Shown in pieces: positions 1 through 6,848 of a stretch of DNA of 37,367 nt. The notes beneath the pieces are model-generated. The model did no database searches. It was not told where the DNA came from and saw only the letters and a program-made list of their open reading frames with translations. Position 1 is the first letter of the stretch. The number at the start of each line of letters is the position of its first letter. Made by a program: the position numbers and the translations under genes. This DNA comes from Lachnoclostridium sp. (GTDB lineage: Bacteria; Bacillota; Clostridia; Lachnospirales; Lachnospiraceae): contig JAETRR010000039.1 in NCBI GenBank assembly GCA_021770065.1, forward strand, positions 1 through 37,367. Reading direction: 5' to 3'.

Positions 1-50
1 CAAAAAAGCTGCAAAGAAAACGCTCTTGTTTTATCGAAACCTTTGCAAAT

Positions 51-79
51 ATTATACCAGAAATCGGGGTGAAAGTCAG
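51..79 (-). promoter_or_regulatory. candidate sigma-A promoter reading out of the window
   Basis: On the minus strand a TATAAT -10 (51-56) is preceded by TGG, giving an extended -10, and by CTGACT (74-79) at 17 bases. It would transcribe leftwards out of the window, into whatever lies downstream of the accessory segment. The -35 matches consensus at only four of six positions, so this is a candidate only. Confidence 0.35.
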
Positions 80-138
80 TAAATTCAAGGAAGTTAGACC
101 TAATCAGCGGACACTAATTAAAATGATATGATATAAAT

Positions 139-247
139 CAAAAACCCCTGCAAATGGTATATCAACACCACTTACAAGGGTTCTCATTCATATCATATAC
201 TATATGATTAATTTCGACAAATTTCTACATATTCATCTGTTTTGCGA
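139..247. repeat. left copy of the tsf 3'-end repeat (possible att site)
   Basis: This stretch resembles 1982-2087. The two share a terminator-like inverted repeat (arms with AACCCCTG and CAAGGGTT), the block TTCGACAAATTTCTAC, and the complement of the last tsf codons (Lys-Gln-Met-Asn, then one differing codon, then TAG). The copies diverge in the middle and outside these blocks. A duplicated gene end with its terminator on both sides of an AT-rich cargo is the usual footprint of site-specific integration at a gene 3' end. No integrase gene lies between the copies, so the attachment-site reading is inference. Confidence 0.55.
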
Positions 248-330
248 ACTTTCCCTATTTCATGTCCTGGTCGCATATCCCCAGAAGTATGTATTTTACT
301 GGCTTTGTAGTGATTTTTGACTGCTCTGAA
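208..330 (-). pseudogene. short open remnant running into the left repeat
   Basis: On the minus strand a frame stays open for about 40 codons between a TGA at 331-333 and a TAA at 208-210. It reads like coding sequence, with many charged residues (for example GHEIGKVRKTDEYVEI), and has no start codon with a ribosome binding site. Its last codons use the repeat block in a different frame from tsf. It may be the 3' tail of a broken gene disrupted by the integration event. The family is not recognised. The rest of 1-436 shows no further gene. Confidence 0.25.
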
Positions 331-436
331 TCAATATCTTTTCAACCGTATCCCCCAAATAACCAACTTATAACATTTCTTTATCTATTGCTTTCATTTT
401 GTAGCTTTTATCTGGAGAAGTTATAAATCGTTTAAC

Positions 437-814
437 TTACATCTGATGTACCAATAACCATTGTAAAATATCTTCATATTGTTTCCTGTCCGCCGCTACA
501 TCTAATATTAAGTCTGATAACTCTTTCTGCGTATATTCAATCTCATAACCATTTAATGCCAAAAAGACTAACATGGCATGACACCCAATTCTTTTATTGC
601 CATCGATCATTGCATGATTTTTAACCAAGCCATAACAAAGTCTGGCTGCCTTTGCCTGTATGCTTGGATATAATTCTACACCGCCATAAGATTGAAATGG
701 ACTTTCTAATGCAGATTCAAGAAGACCAATGTCTCTAATTCCATCACTTCCTCCGGTAATCTCTATTAACTGAGTGTGAAGTAACAGAATTTGTTCTTTT
801 GTCAGCTTTATCAT
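437..814 (-). CDS. doc: Doc-family Fic-fold toxin (death-on-curing)
   Basis: A 125-residue protein with the Fic/Doc active-site loop H67-AMI-D71-GNKR75, matching the family pattern HxFx(D/N)GNKR except for Met in place of the usual Phe. The N-terminal part (LLHTQLIEITGG, then GLLESAL) is typical of Doc. Characterised Doc from phage P1 is a kinase that phosphorylates EF-Tu and stops translation. The same activity here is inferred from the family. It follows phd with an ATGA overlap, the usual antitoxin-first order, so translation is probably coupled. The gene is much more AT-rich than tsf and rpsB next door, consistent with acquisition. All catalytic-loop residues are present, so the toxin is probably intact. 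Confidence 0.9.
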   Translation of the reverse strand: MIKLTKEQILLLHTQLIEITGGSDGIRDIGLLESALESPFQSYGGVELYPSIQAKAARLCYGLVKNHAMIDGNKRIGCHAMLVFLALNGYEIEYTQKELSDLILDVAADRKQYEDILQWLLVHQM

Positions 815-1053
815 TTTGCAAGAACCTCATATACTTCCTTATTCTTCTCAATCAATCGTTTCGATATACTCAACACATCTTCATTTGACGCAACAGCATC
901 ATTATCAGCTTTGCTAAAATCTATGACAAGATATCTTGGTACATTGTTTTTCAATATAACAGCTGTTCCATGTTCATCCACTAATCTTGCTACTTTTGAA
1001 AAATTCTGATTTGCCTCAGTAATAGAAACCATTGTATTTGTATTTATTGTCAT
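811..1053 (-). CDS. phd: Phd/YefM-family antitoxin
   Basis: An 80-residue protein with the Phd/YefM N-terminal DNA-binding pattern (SITEANQNFSKVARLVDEHG, then an aliphatic strand VILKNNVPRYLVID) and a charged C-terminal tail that in this family binds and neutralises the toxin. The start at 1053 is chosen because AGGAGGT lies 7 bases upstream. A second ATG at 1060 is out of frame. Its stop overlaps the doc start by four bases. Upstream are a promoter and a near-palindrome over the -35 box, so autorepression by Phd or a Phd-Doc complex is likely, as known for this family. Confidence 0.88.
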   Translation of the reverse strand: MTINTNTMVSITEANQNFSKVARLVDEHGTAVILKNNVPRYLVIDFSKADNDAVASNEDVLSISKRLIEKNKEVYEVLAK

Positions 1054-1076
1054 CGTCCATACCTCCTGATAGTTTT

Positions 1077-1110
1077 ACTATATCAAATTTATAGGATGAA
1101 TTCAACCTAT
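1077..1110 (-). promoter_or_regulatory. phd-doc promoter with palindromic operator
   Basis: Minus-strand -35 TTGAAT (1100-1105) and -10 TATAGT (1077-1082) are separated by 17 bases. A near-perfect palindrome, ATAGGATGAATTCAACCTAT (1091-1110, 18 of 20 positions symmetric), covers the -35 box. This is the arrangement expected for autoregulation by a Phd-type repressor. Confidence 0.6.
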
Positions 1111-1140
1111 TTTTATAATTCTACAAGTGTAAACCAGACT

Positions 1141-1839
1141 TTAATTTGTAATCATTTTACATTCTCCATAATACAAGGCAAAATGAAATTTATCATCTTT
1201 CTCTCCAATAAACATACATCTATATTTTCCTTTTCGTTCAGATGAAATTCTTACTGGGCTTTCTGTATATGCATTCACATAATCATAAGTTAAATTTTTT
1301 GTTTGTTTTGGAGCATTCTCATCCTTTTTTATTAAAAAGGGAAAATAAGCCAGTTTTCTTTCATCTGCTAATGGATAAGCGCCATTGCCTGTACCCAACT
1401 GAATTAATTGTGAAAATGAATCTACACAATTAAACCATCCAATCACAAACGCAACCTTTCCATTTTTTCCATTATCTATTTCATCCATCAACCAGTCAAA
1501 ATCTTGCTGAAACACTGACCAGCTTTTACTTGCCGCTCTTGTATTAGCTGAACTAATCCAATTTTTTAAATATTTCACCTCGATTTTAAAATCTCTTTGT
1601 CCTATATATAAATCATGATTTATTTTCTGCGCTTTCTTTATTCTACCACTTTCTCCTGCTGTATAATGAGCATTCTGTTTGAACGGATATCCCAATCTTA
1701 CTATTATATCCATTTCATTAAACTTTTCATCTGCCTCAATTTTTAATTCCGGCTTATCCCACCCCTTATACAACATATTAAATTCATCAATCATATATAA
1801 GCAATTAGCCACTAAATACTGATCAATCGTTGGACCCAT
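1141..1839 (-). CDS. hypothetical protein, possibly PD-(D/E)XK nuclease-like
   Basis: About 232 residues, soluble, with no signal peptide or membrane segment. No family is recognised with certainty. A stretch reading D-LYIGQRDFKI-E-V-K (about residues 76-89 from this start) has the spacing of a PD-(D/E)XK catalytic core, with the acid and the E-x-K on a predicted beta strand, and a Trp- and Phe-rich helix follows. This fits a restriction-type nuclease, but the motif alone is weak. The start at 1839 is preferred because AAAGGA lies 11 bases upstream. The frame remains open to ATG at 1881, which has no ribosome binding site. It has its own position upstream of phd-doc and shares their low GC content, so it appears to be part of the same acquired cargo. 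Confidence 0.6.
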   Translation of the reverse strand: MGPTIDQYLVANCLYMIDEFNMLYKGWDKPELKIEADEKFNEMDIIVRLGYPFKQNAHYTAGESGRIKKAQKINHDLYIGQRDFKIEVKYLKNWISSANTRAASKSWSVFQQDFDWLMDEIDNGKNGKVAFVIGWFNCVDSFSQLIQLGTGNGAYPLADERKLAYFPFLIKKDENAPKQTKNLTYDYVNAYTESPVRISSERKGKYRCMFIGEKDDKFHFALYYGECKMITN

Positions 1840-1981
1840 TAAACAATCATTCCTTTCCATTTCTTGAATTATACATTTCATAAGTTAATACAATTATATT
1901 ACTAAATTCAGACTAATATTCAAAAACTATAAGATAGATTCCAATCAGCATTTTTTGTGTTATATAAAGCTTATCTAAATC

Positions 1982-2030
1982 CAAAAACCCCTGTAAATGA
2001 CATTTTCACGCCACTTACAAGGGTTCTCAT
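1982..2030 (-). terminator. tsf rho-independent terminator
   Basis: On the minus strand AACCCTTGTAAGTGG pairs with TCATTTACAGGGGTT across a loop of about a dozen bases and runs into TTTTT. It begins about 35 bases after the tsf stop codon and so ends the rpsB-tsf transcript. A close copy lies at 140-187. Confidence 0.7.
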
Positions 2031-2087
2031 TCTCATATCTATCCGCCTGTTTTCGACAAATTTCTACGCATTCATCTGCTTAGCCAC
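1982..2087. repeat. right copy of the tsf 3'-end repeat
   Basis: Counterpart of 139-247. It comprises the tsf terminator, TTCGACAAATTTCTAC, and the last codons of tsf. The intact tsf reading frame uses this copy. Block one (terminator) differs at about seven of 48 positions between the copies and block two at only a few. The middle differs in length by four bases. Confidence 0.55.
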
Positions 2088-3002
2088 CTCAGCCGCAAAG
2101 TCCTCATTCTTCTTCTCCATACCTTCACCGGTCTCGAAGCGGACAAATCCTTTAATAGTAATGTTAGCACTATTCGCCTTAGCCACCTGTGCCACATAAG
2201 CTGCTACGGACTGCTTGCCATCCTCCGCCTTTACATATACCTGATCTAAAAGGCAGATCTCCTTCAGCTCCTTATTAATACGGCCCTTAATCATGCCCTC
2301 GATAACCTTCTCCGGTTTCTGGGACTCCTTGGGATCGTTCTGGATCTGCGCCAGCAGAATAGCCTTCTCCTTCTCGATATAATCCGCATCTACCTCTTTG
2401 TCACTGGTATACAGAGGCTTTAAAGCTGCTGTCTGCATAGCGATGTTCTTCGCCATCTCTCTTACATCGTCATTAATCACATCTGTCTCAACGTCAACCA
2501 GGACGCCGATCTTTCCGCCTGCATGAATGTAGGAAGCAATGAATCCGTTCTCCTCCTCCATCTGCTGGAAACGGCGGATGTTCATGTTCTCGCCAATCAC
2601 TGCGATCTGAGCAGCAAGGGCTTCCTTCACTGTCATGGAGCTGTCTTTCTCCCAGGTCTCTGCCATAAATGCATCAATGTCTGCCGCACCGGTTTTCACT
2701 GCCTGTGCTGCAACGTCTGCTACAAAGGACTGGAACTTGGCATTCTTTGCTACGAAGTCCGTCTCCGCATTTACCTCAACCACTACAGCCTTCTTGTCAT
2801 CATTTACAAGACAGGTCGCTACGATACCCTCTGCCGCAATACGTCCGGCTTTTTTCTGGGCGCTTGCAAGTCCCTTCTCTCTCAGCCAGTCAATAGCCGC
2901 ATCCATATTTCCCTCCGTTGCGGCCAGGGCTTTTTTACAGTCCATAATGCCGGCGCCGGTAGTCTCTCTTAACTCTTTTACCATTCCTGCTGTTACTGCC
3001 AT
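2064..3002 (-). CDS. tsf: translation elongation factor Ts
   Basis: A 312-residue EF-Ts, the guanine-nucleotide exchange factor for EF-Tu in the cytoplasm. The N-terminal UBA-like domain (MVKELRETTGAGIMDCKKAL) is followed by the core with the conserved TDFVAKN motif that contacts EF-Tu. Length is normal for Firmicutes. The start at 3002 is chosen over ATG at 3017 because GGAGG lies 8 bases before it, and the extra upstream codons contain that ribosome binding site. It is the second gene of the rpsB-tsf operon, 102 bases after rpsB. Its 3' end is the apparent integration site of the accessory segment to the left, and the coding sequence is kept intact. Confidence 0.97.
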   Translation of the reverse strand: MAVTAGMVKELRETTGAGIMDCKKALAATEGNMDAAIDWLREKGLASAQKKAGRIAAEGIVATCLVNDDKKAVVVEVNAETDFVAKNAKFQSFVADVAAQAVKTGAADIDAFMAETWEKDSSMTVKEALAAQIAVIGENMNIRRFQQMEEENGFIASYIHAGGKIGVLVDVETDVINDDVREMAKNIAMQTAALKPLYTSDKEVDADYIEKEKAILLAQIQNDPKESQKPEKVIEGMIKGRINKELKEICLLDQVYVKAEDGKQSVAAYVAQVAKANSANITIKGFVRFETGEGMEKKNEDFAAEVAKQMNA

Positions 3003-3027
3003 TGTCTTTTCCTCCATCTATAAGTCT

Positions 3028-3059
3028 CCGCAGATATGCGGCTGCCTGCTTATACAGGC
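3028..3059 (-). other. intercistronic hairpins between rpsB and tsf
   Basis: Two small inverted repeats lie in the spacer: CCGCA/TGCGG (3028-3041) and GCCTG/CAGGC (3044-3059). They may tune tsf expression relative to rpsB or stabilise mRNA ends. Neither is followed by a T-tract, so they are not clear terminators. Confidence 0.35.
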
Positions 3060-3104
3060 TGCCCTCCCTGCAGATTAAATAAACTTTCTTCAAAAACTTT
3101 GATA

Positions 3105-3851
3105 TTATCCCTCAACCGGAACCTCAGCTTCGTCAGCATAATCGTAAGCTTCTTCCACATCCTCTGCCTGTCCCTGGTTTGCCTCAACAACGGCGTCAGC
3201 CATCTTGGATACCAAAAGCTTCACGGCTCTGATTGCATCGTCATTGCCGGGAATTACATAATCCAGTTCCTCGGGATCGCAGTTGGTATCTGCAATACCG
3301 ATCAAAGGAATTCCCAATGTATGTGCCTCCTGGACGCAGATTCTCTCCTTCTTCGGGTCAACTACAAAGATAGCATCCGGAACTCTCTTCATTTCCTTGA
3401 TTCCGCCAAGGTTTCTCTCCAGCTTCTCCCACTCTTTTCTCAGCGCGATAACTTCCTTCTTGGGCAGCACGTCAAAGGTTCCGTCCTCGGACATTTTCTC
3501 AATCGCTTTCAAACGGTTTACTCTGCTCTGGATGGTCTTGAAATTGGTCAGCATGCCGCCGAGCCATCTCTCATTTACATAGAACATTCCGCAGCGCTCC
3601 GCCTCTGTACGGATCGCATCCTGTGCCTGCTTCTTGGTTCCCACAAACAAAATAGTACCGCCGTCAGCCACAATGTCAAATACGGCCTTGTAAGCCTCAT
3701 CTACCATCCCTACCGACTTCTGCAGGTCTATGATATAGATACCGTTCCGCTCGGTATAGATATAGGGAGCCATCTTAGGGTTCCATCTTCTTGTCTGATG
3801 TCCGAAATGAACACCTGCTTCCAGTAACTGCTTCATTGAAATAACGCTCAT
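3105..3851 (-). CDS. rpsB: 30S ribosomal protein S2
   Basis: A 248-residue S2 with hallmark sequences [19 protein letters not shown] at the N terminus, IDLQKSV, and FVGTKKQAQ. It binds the 30S body and is needed for S1-type mRNA docking. The C-terminal tail is acidic ([19 protein letters not shown]), as in many Clostridia. The start at 3851 is chosen because GGAGGT lies 7 bases upstream. The longer open frame to 3884 is not preceded by a ribosome binding site. It is the first gene of the rpsB-tsf operon, with its own promoter about 110 bases upstream. Confidence 0.97.
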   Translation of the reverse strand: MSVISMKQLLEAGVHFGHQTRRWNPKMAPYIYTERNGIYIIDLQKSVGMVDEAYKAVFDIVADGGTILFVGTKKQAQDAIRTEAERCGMFYVNERWLGGMLTNFKTIQSRVNRLKAIEKMSEDGTFDVLPKKEVIALRKEWEKLERNLGGIKEMKRVPDAIFVVDPKKERICVQEAHTLGIPLIGIADTNCDPEELDYVIPGNDDAIRAVKLLVSKMADAVVEANQGQAEDVEEAYDYADEAEVPVEG

Positions 3852-3965
3852 ATTTCTTACCTCCATCTGGTTGTTCTTCCGCAAGCCCTCTCTGCCGCAA
3901 AGACCAGACCAAAAGTTCCGGCACCGTTCTTGGCAAGGACCGCGTGATTTTTCGCTAACTTAGAA

Positions 3966-3994
3966 AGTATATCATGGTAAATAAGCCTTTGCAA
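3966..3994 (-). promoter_or_regulatory. rpsB-tsf promoter
   Basis: Minus-strand -35 TTGCAA (3989-3994) and -10 TATACT (3966-3971) lie 17 bases apart. The implied leader is roughly 110 bases long. S2 operons of other bacteria are autoregulated through leader RNA; no known leader class is recognised here. Confidence 0.65.
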
Positions 3995-4069
3995 GCCTTT
4001 TTCATTAAATTCTTAAGCGATTTCTGGCTTTTCTGCCCATCAAAGGCAGTTTAAAATCATTCCCTTTCA

Positions 4070-4098
4070 TTGACAACGATGTATATTTATGGCAGAAT
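4070..4098 (+). promoter_or_regulatory. promoter for the DUF2142-like membrane protein
   Basis: A consensus -35 TTGACA (4070-4075) is followed after 17 bases by CAGAAT (4093-4098, four of six). The gene starts at 4128 behind AAGGAG (4113-4118). It is divergent from the rpsB promoter. Confidence 0.5.
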
Positions 4099-4127
4099 AA
4101 GTCAATAACCATAAGGAGTACTCATAA

Positions 4128-6110
4128 ATGACAGGTTCCATACAGTCTATCAATAGAAAATCCCTTTCCGCACAGTTTAAAAAACATCCCCTGATCGCTG
4201 CAACGGCCATTATATGCCTGCTGCTTCTGCTGTTTCCGCCCCTGGTGTGCATGGAGCTTCGCATAAACTACAGCGATCCCGATTATAAGGAGGGGGAAAC
4301 CTTCAAGGTCCTGACCTCCCGCCGCGAGGATACCATTCCCTTCAGCGGACTTCAGAGGACATACCCGCGAACCGGCGAAAGCCGTATTTATTTCCTGGAT
4401 TACCTGTATCGGAACGGGAACTATGTGCGCCGGCTTGATCCAGCAGACACGGATCGGATTCCCGTGGTAAGTATCCGTTCTGTGGAGATCCGATGTAACG
4501 GTCTTCCGGGCGGAATTCTGGAAGGACAAGCCCTGTATGAGGCCTTTACGCCAAATGAACAGGTGGAAATGTCTCTCGATGAGGAAGGAAATCTGGAACT
4601 TCTCATAAGCGGAAACGATTCCCAGCTGTTTCCCACCGCGCAGTTTCGCCGGCTTTATACGGACACGGCGGTCCGCTATTCCAGAATCGGTATTTTATAC
4701 CTGTTCCTGTTTGCGGCAATTGTACTTATCCTCAGCCGGCTTTACGGAAAACTCCGAAAAAGCCGGAAAGAAGAGCTATATCTGGATGTAAGCGACATCC
4801 TTCTGTGGCTGACTGCCATAGGTGTTATATGCCTGTTAGTCACTGCCGTATTTAACGGTAATCACAGAAAAAATCCGGACGAATGGGAAAGCCGGGATGC
4901 CGTCCGGTACTATATGGAACATAACCTTCCGCCTGATATCCGAAATCCCGAGGTTCTTCCCACTGTGGGAACCTATGGAACCACCCGGCTCTCGGAGTTT
5001 AATCCTTACTATTTTTATGCCGGAAAACTGGCTTCCTTTGTTTCCTGCGTTCACAAGGAGAGACTGTTCGGCCTGTGTCTCGGAATCGCCCTTTTCCTTT
5101 TCTGCCTTTTGAATGCCCGGAAAAACCGTTACCTGCTGGCCGCCTGTTTTCTGACACCCCAGCTCTGGTATCTGTATGCATATACTACCTCGGATGCCCT
5201 TGACTATCTGGTGTCCGTCCTTGTGCTTTACCAGCTTGCCAATCCCGCAAGCATGCTGAACCGGCTGGTACAAAGAGACCTGAAAAGAAGCGACATTTTC
5301 CGCATTCTGCTTCTGGGAACGATGTTTGCCCATATATTGATGGCCAAAGCTAATTTTTACGTGATACTGATCTATGCCTTCCTTATGCTGCTGGTTCCCC
5401 TGCTGGAAGCCGATCCTGCCCTAAAAAAGCGGCGGTTCCGGGCTTATCTGTGGATTGTGCTGGCTGCTCTGTGCATCTTCGGAATCCGCCTTGGCTTTGA
5501 ATTTGCCCACTACGGCTTCCAGAGAAATGAAGTGATTCTGGAAGTGCAGAATGCACTGGGCGCTTATGACCTCCGCCCCTCCACACCGCCCCAGGAACAG
5601 GCTCCGGAATTTGCCATGTATAATAAGGGCGTTTCCTTCCTGGATTTTCTGACAAAGTACAATTTCCACGGACAGTTGTTTAAGTCTTCTGTGGGTGTAT
5701 ACGGCGGTATGGATGTTTATGCCCATGAATGGTATTATCCTGCAATGGCACTGCTATACTTCCTGCTCTATCTGGGAATCGGAATATTTGTGTGGCAGAA
5801 GCCCTCGCCCCAATGGACAGAGAGCCTTGAAAAAACCGCCCTCAAAACACAGCATCGGAAGCAGATTTTCTGGGGGCTTCTCCATATACCGGCTTTTGTC
5901 TCTTACCTGCTGGTGGTGTACAATGGATTTTTTGTGGATTTCCAGCCCCAGGGGCGCTACATTCTTCCGGTCTTTGTCTTGGCGGCACACGCCGCTGCAC
6001 TGGATGAACAGATCACAAAGAGCCGGTGGTTTAATCTGCTTCTGGTCATCACTGCAGTCCTGTCCCTGTATTCCTTTGCAATGGGTATCCCTCAATTGCG
6101 TGAAGTCTGA
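4128..6110 (+). CDS. polytopic membrane protein, DUF2142/GT-C-like
   Basis: A 660-residue membrane protein. One N-terminal membrane segment (around residues 17-39) is followed by a large extracytoplasmic domain to about residue 185, then roughly ten further hydrophobic segments to the C terminus. A loop with NPDEWESRDAVRYYMEHNLPP follows an early membrane segment. An acidic pair in that position is characteristic of GT-C-fold and DUF2142 proteins, which are thought to transfer sugars from lipid-linked donors to cell-surface polymers. The substrate cannot be read from the sequence. AAGGAG 9 bases upstream supports the start. It is monocistronic, with no surface-polysaccharide cluster around it, so the partner pathway is unknown. 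Confidence in a membrane protein is high; the family assignment is moderate. Confidence 0.75.
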   Translation: MTGSIQSINRKSLSAQFKKHPLIAATAIICLLLLLFPPLVCMELRINYSDPDYKEGETFKVLTSRREDTIPFSGLQRTYPRTGESRIYFLDYLYRNGNYVRRLDPADTDRIPVVSIRSVEIRCNGLPGGILEGQALYEAFTPNEQVEMSLDEEGNLELLISGNDSQLFPTAQFRRLYTDTAVRYSRIGILYLFLFAAIVLILSRLYGKLRKSRKEELYLDVSDILLWLTAIGVICLLVTAVFNGNHRKNPDEWESRDAVRYYMEHNLPPDIRNPEVLPTVGTYGTTRLSEFNPYYFYAGKLASFVSCVHKERLFGLCLGIALFLFCLLNARKNRYLLAACFLTPQLWYLYAYTTSDALDYLVSVLVLYQLANPASMLNRLVQRDLKRSDIFRILLLGTMFAHILMAKANFYVILIYAFLMLLVPLLEADPALKKRRFRAYLWIVLAALCIFGIRLGFEFAHYGFQRNEVILEVQNALGAYDLRPSTPPQEQAPEFAMYNKGVSFLDFLTKYNFHGQLFKSSVGVYGGMDVYAHEWYYPAMALLYFLLYLGIGIFVWQKPSPQWTESLEKTALKTQHRKQIFWGLLHIPAFVSYLLVVYNGFFVDFQPQGRYILPVFVLAAHAAALDEQITKSRWFNLLLVITAVLSLYSFAMGIPQLREV

Positions 6111-6146
6111 CCAATTAAGATGAACCGTATGCAGGAAACGCAAAAA

Positions 6147-6245
6147 AGGATGCTGCAAAAATCATACATCTCAATTTTGTCTTCCAAAGCCGTCGTTCAC
6201 GGATCCGGATGAAAACCTGCCTGATGATTGATTTTACAGCATCCT
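6147..6245. repeat. 99-base element with terminal inverted repeats; possible bidirectional terminator
   Basis: AGGATGCTG-C-AAAAATCA (6147-6164) pairs with TGATTTT-A-CAGCATCCT (6229-6245), with one mismatch and one gap. About 64 bases lie between the arms. It sits between the converging ends of the plus-strand membrane protein and the minus-strand coat gene, with TTTT after the right arm and AAAA before the left arm. It could end both transcripts. The long loop also fits a tiny fold-back (MITE-like) insertion. Confidence 0.45.
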
Positions 6246-6290
6246 CTTTTACGGTCTCAAGTTTCTCTGCGCTGCTCGGAAAAGGGACTT

Positions 6291-6545
6291 TTACAGTATA
6301 TTCTGGGTAAAGAGAGACTTCACATGCTGGACCTCTTCCTCTGTAGCCTTAGAAGCCGGTACATAGTACTGCTTGGCCCGTGCGATCTGATAGAGCTCTT
6401 CCTGAGACATCTCGCACTTATTCCGCAGATCCTTTAAGGTCTGCTTAAGTCTCGGCTCCTCAGTCTGAGGAATCATTTCGCTGAACATCTTTAATTCTCC
6501 GTTGATACCAACCAGGGTATCTGCTACCATCGTCTTCTCATTCAT
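6291..6545 (-). CDS. spore coat protein, CotF-like
   Basis: An 84-residue, mostly helical protein resembling the CotF/ferritin-like coat family (DTLVGINGELKMFSEMIPQTEEPRLKQTLKDLR). These proteins assemble in the spore coat of Bacilli and Clostridia; their biochemical role is not well defined. GGAGG 8 bases upstream overlaps the stop region of the preceding coat gene only 12 bases away, so the two are cotranscribed and probably made in a fixed ratio. The final residues are truncated-looking but within the family's range. Confidence 0.7.
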   Translation of the reverse strand: MNEKTMVADTLVGINGELKMFSEMIPQTEEPRLKQTLKDLRNKCEMSQEELYQIARAKQYYVPASKATEEEVQHVKSLFTQNIL

Positions 6546-6557
6546 CTTCCGGCCCTC

Positions 6558-6746
6558 CTAACCTAAAAACTGCATCAGCTGCTGCTTGTTTTCTTTGGCA
6601 GACTGAGCTGCCTTCTGGAAAAACTGCTTTACCTGCTGATCTGTGGCGTTGTCCGCATAATCGTTCATTTTGCAGTGGGTGGTGTCATAGCCTCCAATGA
6701 GATGACGAAGGTTCTGTACATCCAGTTCAGATAATTCTGATCTCAT
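6558..6746 (-). CDS. small spore coat protein, CotF-like
   Basis: A 62-residue protein (SELDVQNLRHLIGGYDTTHCKMNDYA, then an Ala/Gln/Lys-rich helix ending QLMQFLG) of the short coat-protein type often found paired with a longer CotF-like partner. The start at 6746 is chosen for AGGAGGT 6 bases upstream. The frame is open to 6848 but the extra codons have no ribosome binding site. It lies downstream of glgA and upstream of its longer partner. The 102-base gap to glgA could hold a sporulation promoter, though none is clear. Confidence 0.7.
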   Translation of the reverse strand: MRSELSELDVQNLRHLIGGYDTTHCKMNDYADNATDQQVKQFFQKAAQSAKENKQQLMQFLG

Positions 6747-6848
6747 AAAAATACCTCCTATTCTGGTTCCTGTTTCCAGTTCCCTGTTCAGAAGCAGTTC
6801 CGAACAGTTACTTACAGTATCCCGAATAGAAGGTATTTTTATTCTCAA

